NCBI GenBank assembly: GCA_008360975.2
Contig: CM039180.1
Span: 11,003,122 to 11,067,121, forward strand
Length of the DNA stretch: 64,000 nt
From: Lichenostomus cassidix
Lineage: Eukaryota > Chordata > Aves > Passeriformes > Meliphagidae
Direction of reading: 5' to 3'
Made by a program: the position numbers and the translations under genes
Notes under the pieces: model-generated
What the model was told of the DNA's origin: nothing
Database searches by the model: none
What the model saw: the letters and a program-made list of their open reading frames with translations, nothing else
In this document: positions 13,295 through 28,236 of the stretch, piece by piece
Layout of the letters: each line of letters starts with the position of its first letter
Position numbering within the stretch: the first letter of the stretch is position 1

Positions 13295-16200
13295 GGCGTA
13301 ATTTTATTTGCTTTTGTAATAACAGTAGTGTTTTGGATCAATTTATAGCCTAAAGCCACCTGCACCAACAAATACAAGTATTAACACAACATACTGAGCC
13401 TCCCCACCCCAGCCTCATCCCCAAAATAAGACTTTTATAAGGCCATTCTTCTGATCTTTGAGAAGTGCAAACTGTAATGGAGGTTTAATTTCCAAGTTTG
13501 CTTTTATCAGAGAGAGTGCCTGTGGTTAACTCTGTGACAATGTACATAGCCCTGTGGACTGCATGCAGTAGATAAAGTCATGATCAGTCTACACTTTTTA
13601 GAAGAAACCTTGGTTTAGAATTATTTTTAAAAGGAATAGTTGCTTTAAAAATTAATTTTAAAAATTAATTTTTAAGCATCTCTAGGATTTTGCTGCTTAG
13701 AGTACTGTACTGGAATTTCAGATCTTAAGGACTTCTCTGTGTGGAGAGGACAATTCAAGGAAATAAATATCTAAGAAATAGGTTTTACATCATGGCAGAG
13801 TGTGTATGGGTTATAAGTGCAACCAGTAAGAGCATGCATGAATGTCTATGTAAACCTTCTGTAACCACTCAAACCAGTGGGAGCAGATGTAAGAAACAGG
13901 CTTTATTGGCTACATTAGGCTCAAAATTCCAGAGAATCAGGTCCAAAATAGTTTGTGATTTTCTTATTTAATTCTCTCCAGGGAGACATAGGAAACAGCA
14001 ATGAAAGGACAAATAATAAGTCTTAGGAAATGCCATGTCCCTGTGGGTAAATTATACAACACATCCCCAAATAGGAGATATTTTTTCTTATTCTGTCTTA
14101 GAGCTGCCAGAAAAAGACTAAGAAATTTCTAAACCCTTGGGATTCCTTCAGATGTAAAACTATCCCATTGTCATGTAGTCCTAAAACAGGGAATTCTTTT
14201 CTAAAAGTAGAGGAAACTGCTGTTCTGTCTGTTCCCCACTGAAATTTCTGTTGGGAAGAAGCATTTCAAAGGTCAGTTGCACTTCTAGAGAAATGTTTCA
14301 TATTTGTTGGCTTTCCTAGCAATCAAACCTTTGCCAGCAGCTACTAAGTAAAAAATATCCCATTTGTATCGAGCTGGATTTAACTGTATCAAAATCCTTT
14401 ATAGACCATTATTATAAGTGTTCATGCTATATACTGAAGATTTTTCCAGCCAAGTAATCTAACCTAGTGAAACTCTAATGATGGAGCTACTTAGAGTGAA
14501 ACCTAGGATTTAGACTTTGGGCATGTAACTGGGATAATGAGAAGCAGAGATCAGAAAGGTTTGCTGTGGGTGAGGCAAGGCACAAGGTCTGGCACAGAAA
14601 CATGAGTGCAGCCAGTGGAGTCAGACAGGAAGAGTAGGGACAGCTTTGAATGAGGCAGAGAATAACACTGAAAGAGAGCCAGGACTTAGATCCAGACTGA
14701 TGTGAGGATCAGAAGCAAATGTAGAGCAGCACTGACTCCACGCTGAGTTGTCTGCCTCTACTTTGGAAAACCTAATGCCCCAATGAAGGGTGTAACCTAC
14801 CTACCCATCTCCAGAAATTGCTGCAAGCACTGTGTAGTGTCTGCCTTTCTGGAGCTTTCTGGAAATCAGTTTGGGATAAGAATGACCCAGAGCAGAGGAG
14901 ATGGTAGTGTTAGAGCCCCTGTGAGCACAGCCTGGCATGGCTGCACTACTGTGAGTGGAGAAAAGCCACCAGAGCAGGAAATCTGGCATTCTGTTTCATG
15001 GGCTGCATCCTTGACTACCTGGTATCTGATGACTGAAATATCCAGATATTTCCAGAGTTCTTTTAAATTTTCATTAATAGCTAGTTATCTCTATTGACCA
15101 GATCACTACAAATGCAGCTAACCATATTTTATCATTATGAAAACAACTTTCAAAGTGTCTTGTTTAATCTTGCCTCATGAGATATTCCATGACTGTGCTA
15201 GGCATATGCTAATGACCTAAATACTGTCTTTTCTGAGTTTGTTTCTTTTGTCTTTTTCTTTTCCACAGAAAAATTTTTATATTAATATTATTTTCTAAAA
15301 AAAAAAAGAGAGGAAAAAATATTAAAGGATTGTTGGAGAAAAGTAATATTTGCCCCTGAAAACATTATAAAATCAAAGCAAGAAAAGTCACTCTTCCATT
15401 TCCTTTTCTTGTTTGAGTAATCAGCCTTGAAAAGCTTCAGATTAATAGAATGTGAAAGTCTGAAAGTCTGCATTTTCAACTCAGAGAGGTTTATGTGATT
15501 CTCACAAGAATTTTACAAATTAGATTTCTCAATGTGTCTCTGTGACTACACAGTTTCATAATGACAGTAAGTAGCCCTTCACTGGTTTCAGAATAAGATC
15601 AAACCCACTACTGAAAAACATCTGATAGGCTGGTACAGCTCAGATTGCAGGTGGGGTGAAGTCTGTTTTAAAAGGCTCTACCCATTTCTAAGTGGGTTTT
15701 TTTTGTGGAAAGGCAATGAGCATGAGGCATCATACAGCATTACGGTGCTGCTAAGATACAGTTTTAGAAAGCTCTAACTGTAGTTGCCCTTCAAGCTTAC
15801 ATTCTTCTTTAGTGGTATTCCGGAAGTTTAGAAAAACTATTGTGCTCTGAGTCTCTGTTAAGCCTTTGTCAGGAGTGTTTGATATTTCAATCTTGTAGAG
15901 AGCAGTGAGTGAATTGTGTTAATTAGCACTACGGTTCCCCTGTCTCAGTGGTAGCAAGAATTTTTCTTAAGAAAAATGTCTTTTATAAGGTATCTTTTAT
16001 ACATCTAATGTGTAAATTTATCCTCTTAAAATATTTATAACAGAGGGATTGTATAACTACTCTGAGGCAGGTTTGTAAAGAGGATGGAGCTGTGTGGTAT
16101 GTGCAGTGGGTAATTGGTCACTGGTGAGAGGGGCAGAAAGCTCTTTGTGTTTCCCTTTACTGCAGGATACTATGTATAGGATTAAGCTTTAAGAGTATGT

Positions 16201-18874
16201 ATCAGAGCAATAGACTTGCAGAAGCTAAGAATTTAGAAATTCTGTCCCTCAGACACCAAAGAAAACCCCCAAGTGTTAAGTAATGAAAGTCATACTTTCT
16301 CCAGATCATCCCCATCGTTTGGCATAGCACTAAACAAGTCTAACAGCAGTGTGACAAGAGACATGTAACTCTGTTTTCTTCTTCAAATAGACTTGCACTC
16401 ATTTTCTGCCAGCATTGCCCATCACACCGAGCAGTTCCACACAAAAAGTTCCAGTGCTCTGTGTTTGCTGCATTGTGTGGCTATAGGAGCTGTTTTTCTT
16501 ATGCTATGCAGAAGGCTACAAGAGTCTCATGTGTTTTTGAAAAAACCCTGTTGTTCCAGAATTAGATTAAATGCCCATTTGTTTTCACACCTTCACAGTG
16601 CACATGCCCTGCATTCAGACCATTCCTTCTTTCCACTTCATCTGGTCGTGGGTGTTGACTGGGCAATAGTAGGTGACACATTGAGAAAGCAATTAATTAG
16701 CATTAAAAGCACTGTTGTCAGAAGTACATCCATCTGACTGGATAAGAGCATGTCCAGACTCAATTTGTTTTATTTGTCAGTGCCATCAGTCTGATAGTTG
16801 TTTGCATCCAGTTTGAGTTGTAGGGAAGTGGCTACTTCCTTGAAGGTTTTCTCAAAGACAAGAACAGTTGCAATGAAAGGCTTGCTGTAAAGTGTTCATT
16901 CCTACAGGATTTCAGACTTTTGTTCTAAGTTTTAGGATAAGAGCAGCTTTACATGTTTGTTTTAAGAGGCCTTTAATCTGTAATAACACTTAGCACTTTC
17001 CAGCTTCAAAATGCCTTCCAAATGATAATTCCTCAACACCCCAAAGATACAGTAAGTATTTCTTTTGCCCAAGGCAATGAAGGGAGTCACCATCAGCACT
17101 AGGATTAAAGTGAAAAGGAGGATATATATGAAGAGAAATATTTTTAGGAAAACTCTCCAACAATTCTTTATTTCCTATGGATGTCTCTTTTTTCTTTGCC
17201 TTTTCCAAAATACACATTTTAATACTGAAGTGCTGAGAGCAGTAGAACAAAACTAAGGGAGAAGATTTCAAGTTTGGATTTGTTCATGGACTTCTCACCT
17301 TCCACAGCTCATTGCACAGAAAGATTTGACACTTTTCTATACTATTTCAGTATCAGTCTTAAACAACCAGACCAAGGTGAATGTGTCTTCTGGTGAGGTG
17401 AGAGGGAAATACAGTGCTTGAGATTATTTAAATACTGAAAACAATGTACTACTGCATGTTCTTTAGTGAATAACCCAGGGTGTAAAGGTAGAAAGGAATT
17501 GCTATTCCATTGCCATTATCCCAAATTTCCAGTTTTTGCTTGTATCTAGAGAGGGCAGCAAAGAGCTGCAGTTTGAAACTTCTGCAGCAGGTAACCTGCC
17601 CTCTCTGCTTTTTCTTTCATCACAGCCTTAAAATAACTCATAATGAAGATATTTTCAAAATGTTTCTCGGTTTTCTGACTCCAAGTATAATGACAAGTTT
17701 ATTGGGGGTAGCTCTAAGTTATGAGACAGAATGGTCAGAATTAACAACTTGACCACAGGCAAAGGATGTCAGCAAATCGAGACAGAGTCTCATAATCACA
17801 ACCTAAGCTCAGTTTATCAGTCTCAGTGCCTCCAGGTAATTTAGGATATTAGAAACAGAATTTTTATTAAACCTTTGGAAACCTATTCATTGTCAAATGC
17901 ATTGCCCTGAAAGAGCAGGCTGGATGTGTATCCCAGACAGAGTTATCAGACATTAAACTGAAATTCACTGGTTTCATTGCTCTTCAAAAGGAAATCCTGC
18001 TCCCTCATGCACAAACACTGCAGGAGCAGATGAACTGCTGGCAGAGGGGACGAGTCTTTTAAAAATGAAGGAAGAAAGGTGATCTGTGAGATATTTGGAG
18101 GGCAAATCCATGAACGTCACATCATTAAAGAAAAAGGAGTGGATTTCAGTGGGTTCAACAGAGATGACTCCTTTGGAGCAGAGATGTAAGAACAGACATT
18201 ACTCTGAAGTCCAGACACTTAAAACATCTGAACTTTCCCTCACACTGTTCATTATGCCCAGCTGCCTGTCTTAGGAGCAATTTTTGTCCCAAGTGATGTT
18301 AGCAGGAATTTTGCCACAAATTTCAGGAAGACTGGCATCTGAGCTTAGCAGAAGTGTCCTTACTGAATGTCCTGTGTTCCCCTGTGCGCACCTACAGCAT
18401 GGCTGGAATGTTCACAGTCACCCCTGATCACCAGCTTGTACATTTTGTGGTGTGCAACTATGCCTGTCAGCCTGAAAAAGCCATGGTTTTATACCAGATA
18501 TGCTTTTCTCATATTCTGGGACCTAAAAGGGCTCTATTTTTACTGTAGTGTGCCTCTCATGTACTTTGATTCTTTACAGCAGGCTAAGTGCTGGCCCTGA
18601 CCTCCTGTGCTGATTAAAATTGATTTCCATAACATCCCTCTTGAAAGCAGGGATTTACATCATCTTTAAGTGGGAATTACCTGAGAGAGGGGGATCAGTG
18701 GGATATTATTTGTGTGAACAAATATCAGATGGGGCGCAAAGAATGCAAAGTCAGACTGCTCAGCAACAGCAAAGGCAAGAGGCACAAAAAAATACAGGAG
18801 AATCCATTCATGGATAAAAACCAATTTTGTTGTTACTGTTGTTTGAACTGTTGGGATGAATGGAACCTTGACAT
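13295..18874. other. unique AT-rich non-coding DNA
   Basis: About 5.6 kb without a supported gene. A small AT duplication (AATTAATTTTAAA type) lies near 13648-13672. The 114-codon frame at 16393-16737 (+) and the frames near 14783-15097 show no recognised domain and I do not call them genes. No transposon was recognised. Confidence 0.55.
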
Positions 18875-19032
18875 GGATCCCTCAGTGATCTTGTGGAATC
18901 ACCACCCTCAGAGGTATCCAAGAGCTGATCACAACCCAGAGCAAATGGCTGTAGGTGACCTTGCTTTCTGCAGAGGAGTTGGCTGGGAGGATATCTGGAG
19001 TTCCCTGCCAGCCTCAACCCTTCTGTGATTCC
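18875..19032 (+). mobile_element. old CR1 LINE 3' end
   Basis: The stretch matches the older avian CR1 3' end at many short blocks in the right order: GTGGAATCACCACCCTCAGA, GGTATCCAA, GTAGGTGACCTTGCTT, GCAGAGGAGTTGG, then AACCCTTCTGTGATT as the tail. It carries many substitutions and small indels, which indicates an old insertion, probably of a subfamily different from the copies at 43505 and 61896. The left edge is uncertain by about 20 bases. Confidence 0.75.
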
Positions 19033-22000
19033 CCACATAGATCTTTTATCATAACCTGCTTGAAAACAGTCAACAGTTGTGCAAATACAGTAAAAGCTGC
19101 ATGAAATATTAATTTAAATATTAAAATTGTCACCCATTGTAAATTAGTTTGCATCTTTTCCCTAATAGTCTCAACAAATTAACATGTTCTTTTAAAAACA
19201 TGTAGTACAGAATCTGTTTAAAAGATGATCTTCTTATCCTGCTGTCGGATTTCCATAAAGAAGATTTTTTTTCTAATGTCTGCAATGCTGTCTAAATTCC
19301 CTTTAAATATTCCATTTGATAATTTCCATTCCATCATAAAGTTTTTGGATTTCAAATGTCATCTGAAAGTCCTGAGCAGAAATAAAATATTAATTATGAT
19401 GGAAATCTATCAAAGATGTAAAGAAAATGGGCATGCTTTTTCTTATTCTGTTTACTTTATAAATGTTGTGACATTTTGACTAAGAAATAAAAGATAGCTT
19501 TTACAGAACTGTGGGAAAATAATGACTAAATTTTTGGTAATCATAACTGGACATTCCTGAAAGTCAAAGCATGAATTTTTTTACGTCACTTTTACAGCCT
19601 CAGTGCTGTCGTGTGAGAACTTTCCTAGTCATGTAATAATACTAAAAATAATAATAACTTTAAAAAAAACCCTAACAACCCCCCCTGAAGCTGTTGAGAA
19701 CATTCAAAGAGCATCTGGCAGAGAGAAACAAAACCAATCCAGAAACAGCTACAACATGCTGTTTGGCATCAGAGGAACTTTTCAAGTGAGCTCTTTAGTA
19801 ATCTCATCTCATATTAATCATTCTTAGATGTTGGGTCTATCATTTGCTAATGATGTCTACTAAACATTACTTTCTTACTCTTGGCAGCAGCCTTTGGAGT
19901 AATTGAAGACTGTTTTCATGCTCTGCCTCTCCATTGCCCTCTAATTTTTAGACTAAACTGTCGTGATTGTTTGTAGGTTTGGGGTTCCCCTATCCTTCTG
20001 TTTATTCTTCTTGCTGCTATGTTGATTCTGTCCTGTAGTTAATGTCCCTTGTGATGTTCCAACTGACTGCTACAACAATTTAGAGTTGCAGTTTTGAAGT
20101 ATATGCATTTTTTAAAAGGGCATTTCTAAAGGACTGTTCCCTATCTGAGCCTTCTTAACTTGGATGCTTTTCAAGCCTTAAAGATGGAAAGGAGATCCTG
20201 GTCCTTGTGGTGCACATGTTTATTTGTAGAGAGGAAAAGCTACTCTTTTGTGTCCCTAAGGAGTTAATGTGCTGTTTCAGACTGATAAATGCTGATCACA
20301 GCTGTCCAGGTGTGACAGTTTACCTGGGCTGAATGGGTTGGAAGGAGATGTGGCTGATGATGTCCTCCTAGTAGGATGTTTGCCCTCCCTCCAATAGCCT
20401 GAGACAGTTGACATATTTGACAAGTAGATGGTGAAACCATGTAAATACCTGTGCCCTTTTGTACTATAAATTCAGTTACTTCTTATCCTTAAGAAAATGT
20501 ATAAGGAACTCTGTTCTTCATTACAGTTCATTTTCTTGCTTCAAATTCCCTCCTGTGATCAACCTGAGTAAAAGCTTTTTTTGTTTTTTTAAGTGTACTT
20601 CCAGTTTGTTAAGATTTAATGATGCTCTTAGGGGTACTGGCAGTTCTTCCCAGCTTTTCTGAAAATTTACTTTGTGTTCTGTTACCAAGGTCCTTGCTGC
20701 TTCTGGCGATTGTTATTTTTAGGAAAGGGAAGGGAGTGATGTTGACTGGAGAGCAGACACCCATCCATAATTTTATGAGTATGGAGAGAATATAGAGATC
20801 ATCTGCTATCTGTGTAGCTGTCCTTTTATCATCATCCATATTTCAATCTCAAATACCCAAACAATATGACTGTGAGCATTTTATTTACATTAAAATCTAT
20901 TACTGGATGTGGACATTTCTATTTTGAAAAGTGCTGGTTAGATTTACCAATGTATGCTCTGCAAGTTTTCCATGTGTCTGATTGATCGGTGGAGCACAAA
21001 AGTGCCTATATTGTTGTAGCTTTCTTGGAGAAGGAGGATCAGGAGAGAGTTGCCAGGGAGTGACCCTCTGGGGTGCCTGAAATGGTGTGACATGTTTCTA
21101 CAGGGCAAGGGTGACAGAGAAGGGGCAAATCTGCTGCCTCCCTGGGCAGCCAGGTCAGCCTGATCTCATTAGCTCCAGTCCTGAGATAGAAGAGAAAAGA
21201 AATTGGGTAGTAGTGAGAGAGAGGTAGGTGAACCTTAAATGTAAACCTTATTTAAAGATCAGCTCTGGGAGCAAAATTCAAGCTATGTATTGTTGTGTTC
21301 TTAACTGGCAAGCAGAAGACAAGTCAAGAAATGAGTGGGTTAGGTTTGCTAATATCAGTGGGTTTGTTGTTTGTGTTCAAAGGGATTTTTAAATTTTAGC
21401 TATTCACAGTTCTCTGTTTGTTCTAGTTTGTTTGAAAATAGTTCAATTTTAATGAAATAGAACACCTGAAATATGCCTAAAGGAAATCATAACAGAGAGA
21501 AGCACTGTATTAAGAAAGCCAACTCAAACCTTCCTGTGTGCTTATTCTTGCCATGCAGAATGAAAGTGAATTAAAGATACAGGATCCCTGAAGAGACTCA
21601 GATACCTTAGAAAAAGATAACTCTGTGTTTTGAACGAGTGCTATTTTTCATATAATGTCTAAACTCTCTCAAAAATTGTTTTGACCCTTGTTGTGACCAA
21701 GAAACAGCTAAGCAACCACAGGAGAACAGACATTATGAAATAAAGATTGCTTCAGTCTCAGATAATTTTTTTTAACTTCCTTGTTTAATGCTGCATAAAG
21801 TACCATTAAATCTCCCTCTAGGCTTTATGAGTCCTACTTTGTAAGTGATGGATCTCAGGCATTGATAGTGGTGAAAATAAATGTCATAGAAAAGTTTGGA
21901 GGAGAGAATACGCCCTGATGACACAACAAAAAATAAAAGCTTAAGTTCCTGTCTGAGTTTAGCACCTGCAGATTTGGAGCCAGCTATGTTTTCTTGGCTT

Positions 22001-22578
22001 TCAAACACATTACAAGAACCACTGATTTGCCAGCAATATATTCTGGATGGTTCTGCAAGTAAGTGTTTCCCTCAATGTCTTAATTACACCTTTTTTTCCT
22101 TCTTGATGGGATTCCACAAAGCCACAAGCATGCATTTTAAGATGTACTATTAAAAGGAAAGAAAACAGTCACCAAAGCTTCCCCAGTGACTAATGTTGTG
22201 TAAATACTGTCATGGTAGAGTTGGATTTATTTTTAATTATTAGGCCAGCCTGGGGAAGTGCTGTCAGAGAGCAGTGATAGCCTGTCCATTGCTCGTTTGA
22301 GCAGAACAAAGGGCTTGACTTGGAGCAAGTTGCAATGCAGATAGTGTTGTCTGAGTTTATTCTGCCTTCCTTGTTCTTTTCGAGCAGAAATGTAATCTAG
22401 AGCTGCAATGGAGTTTAATGCTAGGGTAGATCTCTGTGGAGTTGTAACTCAGCTATATCTTTCTTAAATTAACCACAGTCTTCCATTTAATTTTTTTATA
22501 GGATTTTGACCATAGTTAGGAAACCATAATTCTGGTCTATCAGAGGTGTTAGTCTTATTGATCTATTCCCTCCTTTAC

Positions 22579-22595
22579 TTTTTTTTTTTTTTTTT
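22579..22595. repeat. T17 homopolymer
   Basis: Seventeen consecutive T bases, followed by AAACTTCC. No poly(A)-tailed retrocopy body was recognised beside it on either strand, so it is listed only as a mononucleotide repeat. Confidence 0.9.
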
Positions 22596-25500
22596 AAACT
22601 TCCTCTTCTTTTTCTTCTGAGAGGTGTTTCATTATATTCAAATCAGCATTGGGTCCAGTAAAATCTTTCTCCTGTACAGATTTGTTTGCATTTTGTTGCT
22701 TAGGTTTTCAGGGGGGCTACACATATGGAAATACTGTTAAAGCAGAAATAGAATAAGCTGAATGGGAATAAATAACTTACACAATGCTTATCTTGAAGTC
22801 TTGTCTTCCATACAGTGTATTGTCTTTTCTTACTCTCTACTACAAATGTTCTGTTTTATAAAACTCACTGTTCAGTCTGACTCAGTGCCACTGCTTTTCA
22901 GAAGTAGATGTGCACTAAAGATGATGGTTATTTTTTCTGTTAGAGTTGAGACAGCTGCTATTTTAAAAGGTGTTTACTCTATTTGTTTGAAGAAGACAGT
23001 GACACACAGGAGTAGCTTATGGTGAGACAGATTGACAGCTGGGGGGAGTAGTTGAAACAATCTGAATTAATTCCACAACTTCAGAGACCAGTAAATCACC
23101 AGGACATCACAGCTGGAATAGAGCTCCATTGCTTGACTATGGACACCTAGTGCAATTTTAGGTTACTGGGATATCTGACGTATTTGCAGAGCATATACTG
23201 ACATGGCACATGAGCTAGTGAAGCTGCTCTGGATGTGCAGCTTGCTGCCCAAGTGTCCAGGAACCACATAAAGTGGCCCCAGATACCTTCTTTTTTTTGG
23301 TAGGCAATAAAAACCTGGTCCTGCTCTCTAAGACAGCACAACAGTCTTGCAGTGAGAGGTGGATCCCAGATGTTTTTCACTTTTATTTCACCTCTTCATT
23401 TCACCTCTTTCCCCTGCGTATTGCCCATTTATGGGTGGGGTTTGTTTGGGGTTTTCCCCCCCCACAGAAATACTGACAGTCTGGAAGCCAGTTTTAAGGG
23501 AATACTTTCAGACCATGTGAAACTTAGGATAGTTTTATGCAGGTGTTTATATATATAGCTTATAATAAGTTTTAGGAGCCTAGATTTGGACTCCTTAACC
23601 CACATGTTGGATCTGATGCCCACACCCTCCCTGCCGAGGTGATGTTCTGCTTTATGCAGGGAAGTTTAGCACACTGAATGCAGCACTGTGGCATCTGTGG
23701 GTGCCAAGATATTGGGACAGCCAAACTCATCTCGAGCTCTGTGAATTCAGAGGATTACTGTGGCATAAGCTGTATTTAGTGTCTAAAGGAGATGTGCTGT
23801 ATTGAAATCTCTGTCAGATGAAATCTTCTCCTCCACCGGGCTTAAGTACATACGTTTGTAATGTTTTGGATCAACTGCAACCAAAAAAATCATTCAGAAC
23901 TTATTTCAGGGCCTTGATGAGGAATGAAGGTCACAAAACCACACTGCATGATGTCAATTTTTGGCTGTTTGCACTAGAGAGGAGGCATGGAAATGCTTGT
24001 GACCAGTCTGATGTGCACAAACAGTGCCTAACATCTGGGTAGCAGAGCAGTTTTCAGTGGATGGGGAAAGATTGCAAATCCAGCAGAGACAGATATGCAG
24101 AATTATTTTAACTGTACCTTTTAAACCAATTTGGAGGGTCCTGGGGATTCAGGATGGGAACACAGCAAATATTGGCACTCACTCCATGCAGATCATCAGT
24201 GTATTCTCACAGTGTAAGGAAGATCTCTAAGCAGCTGTTAAAATATTAGAATTTAAAATGTTAATGTGTTTATTTGCAGGAAGTTCAAGGAAGGTTGAAA
24301 ATATAATGTATAACCTACATTTCATTCTTCCTAGGCGGAACTATCCAACTCTCTATTGCAGCCATTTTAGTGACTGTCAGCTCCAATCCCTTTGAGAGAA
24401 GTCAGTTCTCATTTTATAAAGGAGCAGAATGGCAGAGAGGCAAAAATATTATTGTTCAGAGGAACTGGTGAGAAGAATGTGTTATTTGAGGCTCTGTGTA
24501 CATATAATAAAGGCATGTTCATAAAGTGACAAATGATCAAGGTAGCTTCTCCCTCATCTGAGAACCCCTTATTAGAGAAATGGTTACTGCATGTACTCTC
24601 CTTGTCACTTGAGGAAAAATACACATGAGCTGATCTGCTTTCATGAGTAAAGGAAGACAGAGTGTGTTAGTTTAAACTGAGTGAAATCTCCTGTTCACGG
24701 CTGGCTATAAACACACACGTGGTGACTTGAGCTGACAGACAATATCTTGGTTAATCTCAGTAACTAGATGGTGGGCTTTCAGCCCAGAGAGAGAAATAGA
24801 GCTGCCATCCCCCTTGTCTGTCTGGGGAGCTGAGGAGGTCTGTGAGAGCCTGAAGTGCAACCCCTGCTTCCCAGAAAAGGTCTCTATCCACCAAAGACCT
24901 TCCGCAGTCTTCACAATCTGAAAAGTCCTTAAAAGCTTTAGTAAAGATTTCAGTTTTCAGCATTTGAAATGGAAATGCCAGGGTATGTTGTTGATGATGT
25001 TTCAACTCAAAAGTCTTGCAGTAAACTCAGAAAAGTGTAATGGAAATCAAATATAGTCTCTAAAAAAACTGATAATGCTGTCCTAGAGTCTGTTTTTAAT
25101 ATCCCTTAAATTTCCTTCACTTTTAGTCGTGTATATAAGATGATTAAATCTATTTGCATGAGCTACTTGATGCTCCCCAAGTACTGAGAACTGGAAATTA
25201 TACAAGGAAATGTTTTCTCATCTGTGAGTTAGATTAAATTAGGCCAAATTAGACCATATGTTGTGGAGTTTGTTCCTATGATGCAATTGTATTTTCTGTG
25301 AAGACATTGTCACAGTCTTTCTTCCCAGGAGGCATAACTGTTGAAAATCTCTTTTTCTTTTTTTCCAGAGACATTTTTTGCATAACAGGTTAGAACTATA
25401 AAGGCAATGTCATGTGAAAAGCATGTGTGCATTAATACTGACAGCTTTATCCTTTCTATTCCCACTAAAACTTCATTCACTACTTTAGTCAAGCACCTTT

Positions 25501-26489
25501 TTAAGAGTCTACCTTTTCATGACTTCTATTTGGATGAGACAGTAGTATTAAGCATTTACAGCAGGTATGATTTTCTTTTCTTTTTTATTACTGACTGACA
25601 CTGTAATGGTAGAAAATTGGCAGCTATCCACAGGTGTTTGTCTACAGCCATCTACAAGTTTCCTTCTATTCATAAAAGTTCTGAGAAAAATCCAAAGCAA
25701 ATATTCACAGAAATTTGTTCAAATGAAACTAAAACACATAATTTGAGCTCAGCCTTTCCTCTATTGTGATAATATTTTTAAGTGCTCTAGTTCAAAAGTT
25801 AAACATAGAGTTCTGCTCTTCAAAATTATTAATTCCCATTGAAAATTACTTAGCCTGGACTTCCATTGCTCATCCTACTACCTAACCTAATGCAGAAGTT
25901 GTGGACCTCCCCAGTTAACCTGTGCTGAATTATGTCAGGAGCAGCCCATGATTCATCAAAATACAGTTGTGTTCCTAATGTGTCTTAATCAGGGACCTTT
26001 ACACTTGCTCTTGTTTGCATTTAAATTTTAAGGGAATTGAGGGTCATAGACAAAAGTCAGTATTTAGCATAGTTTGCATAGATACAACAAGATGGGTAAT
26101 AGGAATATTGTCTTCTCTAGCACCTACCAAAAAATTCGGGCTTATTCCTTAGGATTTTGCAAACATGCTGAGCATGGCTGATTTGTTGTTGACATGGTTC
26201 ATCTGGTATTTCTTTAAATATCAAACAATTCAGCTGATGTATTTTGTAAATTTTAAGAAAATCTTGGCTTTTTTATCAAATTTTTGAAAAAGTGGTAAAA
26301 ATTAATGGCCTGTTAAATATAATAAAAATAGTCATAATAATCACATAACAAAAAGCCACAGATAATTATACATAAAATACTCAGATATCAGTGCTTCTCA
26401 CTGTGGACAAGGGCTGCAGAAAATAGCAAAAATCTTGCTTGCTTACCTTGCAATTAATTCTATTTTTATTACATGCAGAAGTTAAGTGC

Positions 26490-26860
26490 CCAAAGTCTTG
26501 GTTTCTCCCTTCCTTTCTCTTTCCCTGTCATTATTTTTATCATTATATTGCACCTCCCTTGGCTCTGAAATCCCCTGAAACATTTCACAGTCCTGATTTT
26601 CACATTCCCACTCTCCATTTTTTCCTGTGCCCAGTCAGCTTTGTGTCCTTCATAATCTTTCCTGCTTTCATGCCCATGTGTTTATCTCTCTGCATCCCCT
26701 TATCTATTCCCTCTCAAATCTCCTTATCCTAGATTCAGAACCTACACTAACCTTGCTCATGCTCCAATCTCCCCCTGGCTTTGATGATTTCAGCTGCTCA
26801 GCCCTACGTATGTCAGATTGCTTTTCCTCTGCTGCAACTCTTTCTGCCCCACTTGGGTGT
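26490..26860. repeat. pyrimidine-rich strand-asymmetric tract
   Basis: Over about 370 bases the + strand is dominated by C and T, with many TCC, CTTT and CCC runs and few purine runs longer than three. This composition produces overlapping frames of 97 and 118 codons (+) rich in S, F, P and L, which I treat as artefacts. It could be a decayed polypyrimidine low-complexity tract or an unrecognised ancient repeat. Confidence 0.5.
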
Positions 26861-28178
26861 AGTGTGAGCAGGGAAGCTCAAACCACTTTCGTGTATCGAT
26901 GCAAAAATCCCTTTTTTATCACTTCCTACTCGGTGACAAAACTAATATGCTGTAAATCACGGCAGGAAGCTGAAGAAAGATAATGTTTTCTGCAAGAAAT
27001 GTGTATCAGCCTTGTTTCAAACCCTGGTCCCCAAAGCCTTTGAAAAAATCCTGTTATTTTTATGGTAAGAGTATTGTATTCATTAACTAGGTGTAGACTG
27101 TGAAAGTTCATAAGGACACTGAAAGAGCAGAGATCTTTTGGGTTTAATCAATTAAGAAGCCTGAAAAATCTCACTGTCAGTACCAGGAAAACACTCTTTG
27201 TTATGTACAACAGCTGTAGTTACAGGTTTATGTGGAGTTGCCCCAGCAAGAGCTCCAGCCAAGGATCTCCTTACTTTCTTCCACAGCTTGGAAATGTATC
27301 TTTACCTGGTACTGAAGTAGTTGTTGCCTCTTACAATCCCATCAGTTCATCACTATAAGTGACACTTTAACACACTGATGTGTTACCTAGATGTCTTGCT
27401 GATTTCTTGATTTATTATACTAAGTATGTTGGGTCTATTCCTCTCCAGTTTTGAAGTAGAATTATTTTGGGGAGAACATGCTAAAACTGTGTAAGTTACG
27501 TGAAAGAAAGCTGGTGTTGAACCAAGATGATCAGTTGGTAGAGAGAGCATCTGCCATAGGTCAGGAAGAGTATGCTGCATTTATCAAATTTCAGCTTATT
27601 CTGAAATAAATTAACATAGGAAAGCCATTGAGCCTTCAGGTGGGCCTGGGTTCTGTCCAATATTCTGGCAGTCAGGAGTAGATAAAAGGAGAGCATGTGG
27701 CTGAAATGTGTTTTTCCTGCCCTGCTCCTCCCTCAGCCTGCTCCACAGAAAAGTGACACCAACAGGGTGATACAGCAACAAGGAAGGGAAATTCAATTTC
27801 TTCTGATGCTTGTGAAAATGCTTCTTCTTTCTTAAGAGGAATCTCTGTTCTCCTAGAGATGAACAATTTTATGCACATGGGCACACTTTGCATTCTGGTT
27901 AATGTAATGTAGTTTAGATGCTTGGTATCATTTCCATTGAATTCAGAGGCTTTGCTGATGCAGATGTACAAATGTCTTGTGTCCTGGGATGCCTTTGTAA
28001 ATTATTTTCTTTTTTTCTTTTTTCCTGTCTTCAGTGGCTGATTTGTGTTATTCAACATCTGTTGCCTTTTATCACAGTGAATTTCAGCAATAGGCAAAGT
28101 GATTCTTTCAGTTTATGTATCATTTTTAGTGCAGTTGTGGAAGGAGCAGGAATGAACTGCTATACAAATACTGTTAAG

Positions 28179-28236
28179 AGAAAAAAAACACCAAAACCAG
28201 AAAAGAACCTCACACCACAGCCAACCAAGCAAACCA
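28179..28236. repeat. A/C-rich low-complexity tract
   Basis: About 58 bases composed almost entirely of A and C with some G and very few T (AAAAAACACC, CCAAAACCAG and CAACCAAGCAAACC blocks). It resembles the tracts at 40894 and 58961 in style. No transposon body is visible beside it. Confidence 0.6.

Noticed and set aside
26439..26983. 97- and 118-codon frames suggestive of hydrophobic proteins
   Set aside because: Their S/F/P/L-rich translation is a direct result of the pyrimidine-rich strand.
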